Assembly (NCBI RefSeq): GCF_001908205.1
Contig: NZ_LGHL01000085.1
Location: forward strand, 1-64,000
Length of the DNA: 64,000 nt
Source: Bradyrhizobium sp. NAS80.1
Lineage (GTDB): Bacteria; Pseudomonadota; Alphaproteobacteria; Rhizobiales; Xanthobacteraceae
Direction: 5' to 3'
Shown: piece after piece, positions 16,371 to 30,680 of the stretch
How positions within the stretch are numbered: position 1 is the first letter of the stretch
Layout of the letters: each line of letters starts with the position of its first letter
The notes under the pieces: generated by a model
What the model was told of the DNA's origin: nothing
What the model saw: the letters and a program-made list of their open reading frames with translations, nothing else
The model's database searches: none
Translations under genes and position numbers: made by a program

Positions 16371-17900
16371 ATGAACGATCACGTCAATTCCGACATCACT
16401 ACCAGGATTCTGAAGCCGCGCCGGCTGGCGCTGCTCGGCACTGTGGCCGCGCTGGGCGTGGCCGTGCTGGCTGGCGCTCCCGGCTCTTCGCAGCTCGGGG
16501 TTACCTCGTTCATCGCGCCGGCCCAGGCTGCTGAAGCGGCTGGAACGCCGACCGGCTTTGGCGATCTCGTCGCGAAGGTCAAACCCGCCGTCATCTCGGT
16601 GCGGGTCAAGATCGACCAGGACAACGACAAGAACGCGATGATGCAGCAGAACCGGATGGATTCGGACGAGGACACGCCGTTCGACCAGTTCTCGCGGCAG
16701 TTCGGCTTCCGCCTTCCCAATGGCATGAATGGCATGCCGCGCCAACGTCACCAGATGGTCACGGGTGAGGGCTCCGGCTTCTTCATCTCCGCCGACGGCT
16801 ATGCGGTGACCAACAACCACGTCGTCGATCACGCCCAATCCGTGCAGGTGACCATGGATGACGGCACGATCTACACCGCGAAGGTGGTCGGCACCGATCC
16901 GAAGACCGATCTCGCGCTGATCAAGGTCGATGGCAAGAAGGACTTCCCGTTCGTCAAATTCTCCGACCAGAAGCCCCGGATCGGCGACTGGGTCGTCGCG
17001 GTCGGCAATCCCTTCGGCCTCGGCGGCACCGTCACGGCCGGCATCGTCTCGGCCAGCGGCCGCGACATCGGCAATGGTCCCTATGACGACTACATCCAGA
17101 TCGACGCGCCCATCAACAAGGGTAATTCCGGCGGTCCGGCCTTCGACATGAACGGCAACGTGATCGGCGTGAACACTGCGATCTTCTCGCCCTCGGGTGG
17201 TTCCGTCGGCATCGGCTTCGACATTCCGGCCTCGACCGCGAAGCTCGTCGTCGCGCAGCTGAAGGACAAGGGCGCGGTTACCCGCGGCTGGCTCGGCGTA
17301 CAGGTGCAGCCGGTGACCGCCGAGATCGCCGACAGCCTCGGCCTCAAAGAGGCGCGCGGCGCAATCGTCGACAATCCGCAGGACGGTAGCCCGGCGGCGA
17401 AGGCCGGCATCGAGGCGGGCGACGTGATCACCGCCGTCAACGGCACCGCGATCAAGGACTCCCGCGATCTCGCCCGCACCATCGCCACCCTGGCACCGGG
17501 CACCTCGGTGAAGCTCGACGTCGTCCACAAGGGCGACAGCAAGACGGTGACGGTCGCGCTGGGCGAGTTGCCGAACGAGCGGCAGGCCAAGGCCGACCAG
17601 GGCAAGGCTCAGTCGAACACCGGCACGCCGCGCCTCGGCCTCAGCCTGGCGCCGGCCGGTGAGGTCCAGGGCGCGGGCCAGAAGGGTGTCGTCGTCACCG
17701 AAGTCGACCCGCAGGGGCCGGCCGCGCAGCGCGGCATCCAGACCGGCGACGTCATCCTCAACGTCGGCGGCAAGGCCGTCGCCAATGTCGGCGACGTCCG
17801 CTCCGAGCTGGCGCAGGCCAAGTCGTCCGGCAAGAACAGCGTGCTGTTGCGGGTGAAGAGCGCAGATGCGACACGGTTCGTCGCGGTGCCGCTCGCGTAA
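16371..17900 (+). CDS. Do/HtrA-family periplasmic serine protease
   Basis: A 509-residue DegP/DegQ-type protease and chaperone for misfolded envelope proteins. There is a basic N-terminus followed by a hydrophobic export segment (about residues 18-50). The trypsin-like domain carries the triad H150 (VTNNHVVDHA), D180 (DPKTDLALIK) and S253 (GNSGGPAFD). Two PDZ domains follow (about 290-385 and 405-505). Length and domain order are normal for the family. It is divergent from the Usp gene and ends before a strong terminator. Confidence 0.94.
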   Translation: MNDHVNSDITTRILKPRRLALLGTVAALGVAVLAGAPGSSQLGVTSFIAPAQAAEAAGTPTGFGDLVAKVKPAVISVRVKIDQDNDKNAMMQQNRMDSDEDTPFDQFSRQFGFRLPNGMNGMPRQRHQMVTGEGSGFFISADGYAVTNNHVVDHAQSVQVTMDDGTIYTAKVVGTDPKTDLALIKVDGKKDFPFVKFSDQKPRIGDWVVAVGNPFGLGGTVTAGIVSASGRDIGNGPYDDYIQIDAPINKGNSGGPAFDMNGNVIGVNTAIFSPSGGSVGIGFDIPASTAKLVVAQLKDKGAVTRGWLGVQVQPVTAEIADSLGLKEARGAIVDNPQDGSPAAKAGIEAGDVITAVNGTAIKDSRDLARTIATLAPGTSVKLDVVHKGDSKTVTVALGELPNERQAKADQGKAQSNTGTPRLGLSLAPAGEVQGAGQKGVVVTEVDPQGPAAQRGIQTGDVILNVGGKAVANVGDVRSELAQAKSSGKNSVLLRVKSADATRFVAVPLA

Positions 17901-17924
17901 GTCGGGCTGATCTATGCAATCCAG

Positions 17925-17950
17925 AAGGCGGCCCGCGGGCCGCCTTTTTC
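17925..17950 (+). terminator. Intrinsic terminator after the Do protease gene
   Basis: The perfect palindrome ggcggcccgcgggccgcc (17927-17944) is flanked by AA before and a run of five T (17945-17949) after. This is a canonical rho-independent terminator, 25 bases after the protease stop codon. Confidence 0.9.
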
Positions 17951-18175
17951 ATGCGCGTCTGAGGGATACCCACAGGCCGCCGATAACATTCTCGTTAACG
18001 GCAGCGATGATGACGCGGTTCGTCCGAAAAAGCCGCGTTCACCCGGCAAACTACGGAGTTGAGTGTTGCGCCTTGACGGCAGTGAAGACGCCGTGGCGAA
18101 ATTGCAGGAGTGAAACTTCGGGCGTCCGGCCGCCTTGTGGAACCGGCCGGGGGTTCGCATTTGATCGGTGCCGAC

Positions 18176-18538
18176 ATGGATCGATTGAAGCTCTCGCTGA
18201 GATGTGCGCTGCTCGTGGCGCCATTGGTGCTGACGACCGGAAGCGCCCTGGGGCGCGACGATGGCCGCTACGCCGACTCCCCGCTTAAGCCGTGGTTCGA
18301 CAGCCTGCGCAGCCATCTCGGACCGTGCTGCTCGGATGCAGATGGATTTGCCGTCTCGGATCCCGACTGGGAGTCGCACGACGGGCACTATCGCGTGCGT
18401 CTCGATGGGCAGTGGGTCGAGGTGCCGGATGAAGCCGTCATTACCGAGCCGAACCGGGCTGGCCGCACCATGGTTTGGCCGGTGAAGACCGCCTTCGGGA
18501 TCTCCATCCGCTGCTTCATGCCGGGCAGCATGATCTGA
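18176..18538 (+). CDS. Hypothetical secreted protein
   Basis: A 120-residue protein with a Sec signal (MDRLKLSLRCALLVAPLVLTTGSALG). The mature part contains SPLKPWFDSLRSHLGPCCSDADG and repeated short beta-type segments (HYRVRLDGQWVEVPDEAV). Proteins with this LGPCCSDADG motif occur as hypothetical proteins across Bradyrhizobium. ATG 18176 is taken because it begins the signal peptide, although the frame is open from 18110. It has four cysteines, one of them in the signal peptide, so a disulfide is possible. Function unknown. Confidence 0.7.
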   Translation: MDRLKLSLRCALLVAPLVLTTGSALGRDDGRYADSPLKPWFDSLRSHLGPCCSDADGFAVSDPDWESHDGHYRVRLDGQWVEVPDEAVITEPNRAGRTMVWPVKTAFGISIRCFMPGSMI

Positions 18539-18550
18539 CGTCGGTCAGCG

Positions 18551-18832
18551 TCACCGTTGGCTGGATTTACGCTTCGACGATTTCTTGGTTGTCGTCTTCT
18601 TGGACGTCTTTTTCTTGGACGTCTTTCGCTTCGACGCCTTCTTCGGGACTTTCCTGCCCTTCTGGCGCGCCTCCGACAGGCCGATCGCGATCGCCTGCTT
18701 GCGGCTCTTCACGCGTCCGCCACGACCGCCGGGTCCGCTCTTCGCGGTACCCTTCTTGTAACGGCGCATCTCGCGCTCGACATCCTCACTGGCGCTGCGC
18801 GAGTAGCGGCGCTTCTTGGCCTTGCGTGCCAT
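18551..18832 (-). CDS. Lysine-rich DUF6496-type small basic protein
   Basis: A 93-residue highly basic protein. The N-terminal half (MARKAKKRRYSRSASEDVEREMRRYK, then GGRVKSRKQAIAIGLSEARQKG) matches the DUF6496 pattern. The C-terminal half is a lysine/serine/threonine tail (KKTSKKTTTKKS) like histone H1 tails, suggesting DNA or RNA binding. It converges with the secreted protein gene at 18538. Confidence 0.75.
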   Translation of the reverse strand: MARKAKKRRYSRSASEDVEREMRRYKKGTAKSGPGGRGGRVKSRKQAIAIGLSEARQKGRKVPKKASKRKTSKKKTSKKTTTKKSSKRKSSQR

Positions 18833-18916
18833 GCATATTCTCCCTTGGCCGAGGGAGAACCAACCGGCACAAGCATTGGTTCCGAAAGCGCGAACGCAAC
18901 GTCGACGCGAAACCGC

Positions 18917-19111
18917 CTAGAAGGAATTTGCCAGCTCGATCTCGGCCTCCAGCACCTGGATGCGCCGCGAAGCCTCGGCGAAGGACAGGTCCCGCGCATA
19001 TTGTGCGGGCTGATACGCCTCTTCGCTCAGCCGTTTCAGCCTGAGCCCCTGCGCCCGGGTCATCTGCTCGGCGAGGAAAACCCTGGCGTCGTATTTACCC
19101 TGAACCTGCAT
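18917..19111 (-). CDS. Small DUF3072-like protein
   Basis: A 64-residue protein with MTRAQGLRLKRLSEEAYQP and LSFAEASRRIQVLEAEI. These correspond to the T-x-x-Q-x-x-x-L-x-x-L-x-E-E-A and K/E-A-S-x-R-I-x-x-L segments of DUF3072 proteins. Predicted to be two helices. It is divergent from the coiled-coil protein at 19173 across a 61-base spacer containing a LexA-type repeat. Confidence 0.6.
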   Translation of the reverse strand: MQVQGKYDARVFLAEQMTRAQGLRLKRLSEEAYQPAQYARDLSFAEASRRIQVLEAEIELANSF

Positions 19112-19148
19112 GTTGCTGCTCCATCCTGAAATCGTGACTTGACTATAT

Positions 19149-19163
19149 GTTCTTATTTTGTTC
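19149..19163. promoter_or_regulatory. LexA-type direct repeat (GTTC-N7-GTTC)
   Basis: The sequence gttcttattttgttc matches the GTTC-N7-GTTC operator described for LexA in many Alphaproteobacteria. It lies in the 61-base spacer between two divergent small genes, ten bases before one start codon. Eight defined bases occur by chance about once per 65 kb, so the support is moderate. Confidence 0.35.
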
Positions 19164-19172
19164 TAACAAGCC

Positions 19173-19448
19173 ATGGACAACAGAATTAATGAAATTCGAC
19201 GTAAAATCAGCGCCTTGAGGCTGGAAATGGCCGATATCGAGGCGTTTGTCCGCGACCTCATCGACCGCGATCGCGACTGCACAGAAAAGGCCCTGGCGCA
19301 GATGGATCTGCGCCGGAAAATCAACATGCTGATCGGCGAATGGAAGGCTGCCGGTGGTGGCGATGTCCTGCCGGACGTCCGCGATCGGGTGCGCCTTCGC
19401 CCCGTAAAGACAGCCGGCAATCCCCTGCGCGCGATCGCGCGCCGCTGA
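19173..19448 (+). CDS. Small coiled-coil hypothetical protein
   Basis: A 91-residue hydrophilic protein. Residues 1-60 form a predicted coiled coil (INEIRRKISALRLEMADIEAF), followed by a basic tail. ATG 19173 has no strong ribosome site and lies ten bases after the LexA-type repeat. It is followed 18 bases later by another small helical protein, so the two may be co-transcribed. No family is recognised. Confidence 0.55.
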   Translation: MDNRINEIRRKISALRLEMADIEAFVRDLIDRDRDCTEKALAQMDLRRKINMLIGEWKAAGGGDVLPDVRDRVRLRPVKTAGNPLRAIARR

Positions 19449-19466
19449 GACCTTTGGGAGCGCGCG

Positions 19467-19652
19467 GTGGAGGAAGACCCGGACACGTACCGGATCTTGA
19501 GACTGCGCGCCGAGATTCTCGAACTCGGCTCCGCGATCCGGCAATTGCAGCGCGAGGGCCTCGACGATGCCGCGGCCCAGCTCCTGATCGGGCGCAAGCG
19601 TGCGCAGCTCGAGCATCTCGTCAAGGCGAATGTCGCGGGACGACCGCTTTAA
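19467..19652 (+). CDS. Small helical hypothetical protein
   Basis: A 61-residue protein starting with GTG at 19467 (MEEDPDTYRILRLRAEILEL), preceded by GGGAGCG. Heptad-like leucines and charged residues suggest a coiled coil similar in style to the upstream 91-residue protein. Probably in the same transcript. No family or function is recognised. Confidence 0.5.
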   Translation: MEEDPDTYRILRLRAEILELGSAIRQLQREGLDDAAAQLLIGRKRAQLEHLVKANVAGRPL

Positions 19653-19899
19653 CATCACTGACATCCGGCGCAGATCAAGCGTGCGCGCAGGCGGCCTCTC
19701 GAGCGGTTCTCGAGGAAATCTGTGCCGACGTTCCTGCATCCGAAGCGGCGACGCGTGAGCGCGTTGCAGCGAATCTGCACGAAGTCGCGCAGATGGAGCA
19801 TGCTCAGTCGAGGATCTGAAACGCACAGCCCATAATGAGCTGACGCGTGCGTCGACGATGGCGATAGAAGGATTTTCGATCGGGGCGCCAAAGCCAAAA

Positions 19900-19920
19900 G
19901 GCCCCGCGACCGCGGGGCCT
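19900..19920 (-). terminator. Terminator of the small secreted protein gene
   Basis: The arms aggccccgc (19900-19908) and gcggggcct (19912-19920) pair perfectly. On the minus strand the stem is followed by TTTT. It lies 21 bases beyond the stop of the gene ending at 19942. Confidence 0.8.
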
Positions 19921-19941
19921 TCCATCAGCTTAGGCGAACAC

Positions 19942-20157
19942 TCACTTGGTGTTGCTCATGCCGCCCTTGTTCGTCATGGTGCCGCCCTGGTCGGACGGCT
20001 CGGCGCCCTTCGAGGATTTGGTGTTGGCGCCCGTGGTCTGGGACGATGACATCGAGGATCCATGCTTGGTCTTGTGCGACTTGGCCTGAGCAGCAAACGG
20101 GGCGGCGGCAAGACCGGTTGCCAACATTACGGCGAGAGTGAGCTTGATCATCTTCAT
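19942..20157 (-). CDS. Small secreted serine/threonine-rich protein
   Basis: A 71-residue protein with a clear Sec signal (MKMIKLTLAVMLATGLAAAPFAAQA). The mature peptide of about 46 residues is rich in S, T, G and K (KSHKTKHGSSMSSSQTTGAN). Such short periplasmic peptides are frequent in Bradyrhizobium, with no known role. The start is set at ATG 20157 because the signal begins there. Confidence 0.65.
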   Translation of the reverse strand: MKMIKLTLAVMLATGLAAAPFAAQAKSHKTKHGSSMSSSQTTGANTKSSKGAEPSDQGGTMTNKGGMSNTK

Positions 20158-20252
20158 GCGGGGGAACTCCCTGGGTTCAATTGACGCAGGCAGGCAACCG
20201 CCGTTCGAAGCAGGAGTTCCGAACAAGGCATCTCCCGCGCCTCACGCCCGCT

Positions 20253-20510
20253 TCAAGATTGCTTGTCCTCTGCGAGGATGAACACGACGCCCGTAAGCGT
20301 CGCGCCGATTGCGAACGTCGTCACCAGCGTGAGCGCGAAGACGACAACGGACTGGCTGCCGCCATCGTTCAGCAACTTGGCGACGGCCGGATTGGACAGA
20401 ATGAGCGCGAGGCTGAATGCGAGGCCGAGGGCCGCGCCCATCATCGCATGCGTCATAAGCTTGATGACGCCCGTGGGAGAGATCAGGCCTGGCGACTTCT
20501 TTACGCGCAT
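20253..20510 (-). CDS. Small two-helix membrane protein
   Basis: An 85-residue protein with two hydrophobic helices (about residues 20-40, MMGAALGLAFSLALIL, and 54-79, VVVFALTLVTTFAIGATLTG). The N-terminus is basic and the C-terminus acidic (ILAEDKQS). ATG 20510 begins MRVKKSPGL. No family is recognised. It could be a membrane regulatory peptide. Confidence 0.55.
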   Translation of the reverse strand: MRVKKSPGLISPTGVIKLMTHAMMGAALGLAFSLALILSNPAVAKLLNDGGSQSVVVFALTLVTTFAIGATLTGVVFILAEDKQS

Positions 20511-20652
20511 GGAACTGCGTCTCGATCTGGTATGCAAACGCTCGCGACGATCGCTGGTTCCATCGGGCACGAAGGAATTGTCATCTGCCGCTTCATCCGG
20601 CGTTCATGCCGGTCTTGCGAGGATGAGCGCCATCAACACGGGAACATTCGAT

Positions 20653-20874
20653 ATGGGTAAGGTTGTCTTTCTCTATCGCTCGCTAGCCTATCGCAACGCG
20701 GCCGCGGACATGCTGCGCAGAGCGCGGAAACTGCCGCGCGGCGAGGAACGCAGCGCGGCCCGGCGCTATGCTACGGCACTGCGCGATCTCTCGCAGACGG
20801 AAGCCTGGCTCGAAGGGCGCGTCGCCGATGAACCCCGGTCGGTGCAGCGAAGGAGGACCGCAGCGTCCGGCTAG
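20653..20874 (+). CDS. Small conserved helical protein
   Basis: A 73-residue protein starting MGKVVFLYRSLAYRNAAADM. It has a helical, arginine/alanine-rich body and a final TEAWLEG motif that recalls the QDWLDGE of the protein at 29298. An alternative in-frame ATG at 20623 would add ten residues. It converges with the response regulator/kinase gene, overlapping its end by four bases. Function unknown. Confidence 0.5.
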   Translation: MGKVVFLYRSLAYRNAAADMLRRARKLPRGEERSAARRYATALRDLSQTEAWLEGRVADEPRSVQRRRTAASG

Positions 20875-22361
20875 CCGGATGCGCGTTGCAACTCGGCGGA
20901 GCTGGCGGCCTCAAATTTGCCGGCAGCGGCCGTCGCCGCAGTCTGGGGTGCCAAGGGCACTTCCAGGCGGCACAACAGGCCCTCGGCGCGCCAGTTGAAT
21001 TTCGCCTGTCCACCAAGCTGGGACTCGACGCTCGCAAGCAGGCTCCTCGTGCCGAAGCCACGAGATTTCGGCTTCGTGACGCGCGGGCCGCCGGTTTCCT
21101 CCCAGGTCAAAATGAGGAGGTCATCCTCGACCTGCCAGCCGATCATGAGCCGTCCCGACCGCGTCGACAGCGCGCCATACTTTGCCGAGTTGGTGAAGAG
21201 CTCGTGCAACGCCAGTGCCAACGTCTGGGCGGTCTCCGGCTGCAACTGCACCTCGGGACCTGCCAACTTGATCTGGCCGTCATGCGAATGGGGCGCAACC
21301 TCCTCGTCTATCAGCTTCGATAGCTCGGCGCCCTGCCAGCTCGACAGCGACAGGATCGTGTGCACGCGCGCCAGTGCATTGATGCGTCCTTCGACGGCGT
21401 CGACGTAAGCCTTGACCTCGTCGGCACGGGTGAGGCGAACGATCGATTGCGCCAACGCCAGCGCATTCTTGGCGCGATGATCGACTTCCCGCGCGAGGAG
21501 ATTCTGCCGCTCCTCAGCGCGCTTGCGCTCGGTAATGTCCACGGTGACGCCGCTCACGCGCACCACGCGACCGGCGTGGTCCACCGTCGCGGCCGCCGTG
21601 CCGACGCACCAGCGCACCTCGCCGTCGGGCCGGCAGACACGAAATTCCCCTTCATAGGCACGCGCCCCGGTATTGAACGCGGCAATGGCCTGGCTGAATT
21701 GGTCGGCGTCGCCGGGGTGCAGCAGGGCCTGGATGTTGGCCGTCGTGACGTTGAAGGTCTCCGGAGTCACCCCGAAGATGCGGTACTGGCCCTCGTCCCA
21801 CATCCAGTCGCCATTGATCCAGTCCCAATCCCAGGATCCCATCTTGCCGGCGGCGATGGCCATGCCGCGCCGCTCTTCGCTCTCGCGCAGCTTCGCGGTG
21901 GAGTTTTCCAATTCCGCCGTGCGCGCGCGAACGCGGTCCTCGAGCTCCCGATTCAGCCGCTCGAGCTCTCGCGTCTTGCGATAAAGCTCGGCAAACACCT
22001 TGATCTTGGCGCGCAGTACCTCCGGAACCACCGGCACCGGCACGTAGTCGACCGCGCCCATCTCGTAGCCGCGCAACCGGTCGATGTCGCTGACCTGAAT
22101 GGCCGAGATGAAGATCATCGCGGTCTTCTGGAAGCGCGGATGTTCGCGGATCATCGCGGCGAGCTCGAAACCGTCGAGCTCGGGCATGCAGACGTCGACC
22201 AGGATCACCGCGATTTCGGTCTTGAGCAGCACTTCCAGCGCCTCGCGGCCCGACGAGGCGATCACGAGGTTCTCGCCGAGATCCTTCAAGATCACCTCAT
22301 AGGCGAGCAGCTTGGCCGGCTGGTCGTCGACGAGGAGGATGTTGACCTTTTCGTGGTCCAT
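20871..22361 (-). CDS. Response regulator-PAS-HWE histidine kinase
   Basis: A 496-residue protein: receiver domain (residues 7-125, phospho-acceptor D56 in VDVCMPELDG), coiled coil (about 135-175), PAS domain with PAC segment (about 180-285) and HWE-family kinase (REVDHRAKNALALAQSIVRL, phospho-histidine H295, then an ATPase domain with ALHELFTNSAKYGALS). HWE kinases often modulate the general stress response in Alphaproteobacteria. ATG 22361 lies 14 bases after the stop of the giant hybrid kinase, so both probably form one operon and one phosphorelay, with the receiver here able to accept phosphate from the kinase. Confidence 0.9.
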   Translation of the reverse strand: MDHEKVNILLVDDQPAKLLAYEVILKDLGENLVIASSGREALEVLLKTEIAVILVDVCMPELDGFELAAMIREHPRFQKTAMIFISAIQVSDIDRLRGYEMGAVDYVPVPVVPEVLRAKIKVFAELYRKTRELERLNRELEDRVRARTAELENSTAKLRESEERRGMAIAAGKMGSWDWDWINGDWMWDEGQYRIFGVTPETFNVTTANIQALLHPGDADQFSQAIAAFNTGARAYEGEFRVCRPDGEVRWCVGTAAATVDHAGRVVRVSGVTVDITERKRAEERQNLLAREVDHRAKNALALAQSIVRLTRADEVKAYVDAVEGRINALARVHTILSLSSWQGAELSKLIDEEVAPHSHDGQIKLAGPEVQLQPETAQTLALALHELFTNSAKYGALSTRSGRLMIGWQVEDDLLILTWEETGGPRVTKPKSRGFGTRSLLASVESQLGGQAKFNWRAEGLLCRLEVPLAPQTAATAAAGKFEAASSAELQRASG

Positions 22362-22375
22362 TCGCGGATCCAAAC

Positions 22376-28666
<6,291 letters not shown>

Positions 28667-29020
28667 ACTAATCCCCCCGCAAGCGTCGGCCGAAGCCAAA
28701 GGCAAGACGCGACTGGTCAAAATGGAGCGTCAGCCAAATTCGAAATCAAGCGCCAAGGTTGCGGCGCAAGGAATTGGAACTTGCCAGCTCAGCCCGACCA
28801 AGTAACCGCTGAAATTGCCAATGGTTCCATCCGGATTGGCGAAACTCTCGCCCCTGGGAGGGCACTTGGCGTTCCCATTTCGAAACCCATGGTCGGTGGC
28901 TAGGAACGACCTCGAGCGGCAAGAATCCCAATGGCGATGCGGGACGGGACAAGATGCCTGAGAGTGATCGCGCCGTGCGGCCGCTGAGCAGCAGCAGCAT
29001 CCAGAGGATAGGTAAGGGTG

Positions 29021-29242
29021 CTACTTGTTCGCCATGGTTCGCTCCGCATCCTTCACCTGCGAGTGGAGCGTCGGCAGTTGTTCGCGGGCAAACGCCGCAA
29101 GTGCGGCATTGTCGGGCGCTTTCAGGTAGTGCTCGAGCTGGTCGATTGCGGATTCGTATTCGGGAATCTGGGCGGCGTAGAAGCTTTTGACGTAAGTCGG
29201 GCCGTCCGAATTTTCGGGCCCGATGAGGCTCGCGCCTGAACG
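29021..29242 (-). pseudogene. C-terminal remnant of a DUF4142-type gene
   Basis: Read on the minus strand, this 73-codon frame ends with FYAAQIPEYESAIDQLEHYL, then ALAAFAREQLPTLHSQVKDA and a stop at 29021-29023. That is the C-terminal pattern of DUF4142 periplasmic proteins. A TAA stop sits directly upstream (29243-29245), there is no start codon, and the N-terminal signal peptide and first helices are missing. The assignment comes from motif recognition. Confidence 0.5.
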
Positions 29243-29297
29243 TTACGATCCGGTAACGGCGGTTGCGGCGTAGGGGTTCCGTCCCCACGTCCTCCCC

Positions 29298-29492
29298 ATG
29301 AAACAGTCTGACATCTTCAGGGATAACGCCGACAACTGCCTGCAGCTTGCCGAGCGTGCGGAAGGGCAACCCGCCTACAATCGCTATACGCGCATGGCGG
29401 ACGCCTGGACGGCATTGGCGAAAGAGCAGGACTGGCTTGATGGCGAAATCCCGCCCGTCACGGTCCGCATCCACCAAACGCGGGATGCATAG
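29298..29492 (+). CDS. Small conserved hypothetical protein
   Basis: A 64-residue soluble protein, MKQSDIFRDNADNCLQLAERA then RMADAWTALAKEQDWLDGEIPP. The pattern N-A-x-x-C-x-x-x-A and a final QDWLDGE is typical of a family of very small Bradyrhizobium proteins of unknown function. ATG 29298 follows a C-rich spacer with a weak ribosome site. Confidence 0.65.
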   Translation: MKQSDIFRDNADNCLQLAERAEGQPAYNRYTRMADAWTALAKEQDWLDGEIPPVTVRIHQTRDA

Positions 29493-29611
29493 GCGTTCTC
29501 ATTTTCGTGAATCTGGGTGTGAGACTACGCACGGAACGTAAGCGACCAATCAGGTATCATCGGGCAATAATCGATCGCGTTGATTTTTTGATTCCAGAAG
29601 GAGGTTTTGCG

Positions 29612-29743
29612 ATGGCTCCACGCCTGGCTCTTCTTTCACTCATTCTCGCCTTCGGCGTTTCGGTCGCGCTCGCGACGGTGACGACGGTGCGGCAGGTGCA
29701 TCAGGAAAACGCAGCGGCGGCAATCCACGCAACGCATAGCTAG
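29612..29743 (+). CDS. 43-residue predicted membrane or secreted peptide
   Basis: ATG 29612 follows an excellent ribosome site (AAGGAGG at 29598-29604), which fixes the start although the frame is open upstream. The peptide has one hydrophobic segment (LALLSLILAFGVSVALATV) and a short polar tail ending AIHATHS. It may be a membrane-anchored small protein. No family is recognised. Confidence 0.55.
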   Translation: MAPRLALLSLILAFGVSVALATVTTVRQVHQENAAAAIHATHS

Positions 29744-30206
29744 CGCCGCGGGTCCTCCCGCGCGCTGGAACATTCGCTGTACCAGCGCGTAACCGCTTCA
29801 AGACCTCAGGAGAGGCGAGAGCATATCGTGGCGCACTCCGATCACGGCATCAAACAAGCGGGCGGAGGATCAGCCGCGCCACAGGCAGCGTGCACAGACC
29901 GTCCACAAGGCCGACCCCAAGGGCTCGCCGTCGCGATCCTAGGCTGAGCGACAAAAGCAAAACGCCGGGCTCCGGCGTGATGCCGGACGATTCCGGCGAC
30001 GCGCCGACTAACTGCGCGAGGAACGAATCCCCGCGCGAAGAGTCGATGGATTGCTTCCGGTCGTCATGCCCCCGGTGCGCCGGAAGCAATCTCCAAGGAC
30101 GACTCTGGCACCCACGGTGCCGGGGTCGTTTTGGCTTTCAAGAGGGCCCACGGATTGGTCCTTGGGCTCATTCCTCGCTATTGCCTTCGGAATCTCCTAA
30201 GTGTTC
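29744..30206. other. Spacer without recognisable gene, with a 12-bp inverted repeat
   Basis: No frame here shows a family motif or a ribosome site. The only clear structure is the inverted repeat gattgcttccgg (30049-30060) and ccggaagcaatc (30080-30091), with a 19-base loop and no T-run after it. The stretch looks like decayed or repeat-derived DNA. Confidence 0.5.
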
Positions 30207-30434
30207 CTAATCCGCCGGATTGCGGCCGGTGCGCGGATTGATCGGATCGGTCGGCTTTCGCCGCAGCCTCTCCGGCAGGAATGGTTCAGTCGGCGAGGCC
30301 GATGGATCAGCCCGCACGTCAGCATGATGCTGCGCGCACTCATGCGGCGTCTGGTTGGAATTGATCTGGTGTTTCACGTCGACGCCATCGACGGGATCGT
30401 TGACGCCATGCTGGGTGTCGCGGAAATCGCTCAT
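30207..30434 (-). CDS. Small hydrophilic hypothetical protein
   Basis: A 75-residue polar protein starting MSDFRDTQHGVNDPVDGVDVKHQIN and rich in P, R and N toward the end (PTDPINPRTGRNPAD). GAGGTG precedes ATG 30434 at normal distance. Composition suggests an intrinsically disordered protein. No family is recognised. Confidence 0.5.
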   Translation of the reverse strand: MSDFRDTQHGVNDPVDGVDVKHQINSNQTPHECAQHHADVRADPSASPTEPFLPERLRRKPTDPINPRTGRNPAD

Positions 30435-30521
30435 GGTTCACCTCGTTCCTTCGCGAGCAGCTCTCGGTTTCCTGACGCGAAACATGGAGAACAGCCTGTT
30501 TCAGGCGATGTTCCTGTGTAG

Positions 30522-30644
30522 TCACCTGATGCCGCATCGCACGCCCAGACCGATAAGCCCTGGAAGGGCAATCCGGAGAAGGAGCAGCGGTCGGACGATG
30601 ACAAGCCCGGTCTGGAGAAGTGGCACAATACGAAGACGCACTGA
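30522..30644 (+). pseudogene. Fragment of a small KTH-tailed hydrophilic protein
   Basis: After a stop at 30519-30521 the frame reads 40 codons including TDKPWKGNPEKEQR and PGLEKWHNTKTH before TGA 30642-30644. A D-K-P-W then L-E-K-W-x-x-T-K-T-H ending resembles small hydrophilic Bradyrhizobium proteins. No start codon is present in frame, so this looks like a 3' fragment. The assignment is tentative. Confidence 0.3.
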
Positions 30645-30680
30645 TGAACGCGCGCCGAAGTTCAGCGAAGCGCTAGCCGC

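Noticed and set aside
28746..29477. Minus-strand frame of 243 codons upstream of the kinase
   Set aside because: Arginine- and proline-rich shadow translation with no motif or ribosome site. The DUF4142 remnant is in a different frame of the same strand.
30049..30091. Intrinsic terminator at the 12-bp inverted repeat
   Set aside because: The stem is strong but neither side has a T-run and no gene ends nearby, so it is kept only as an inverted repeat.
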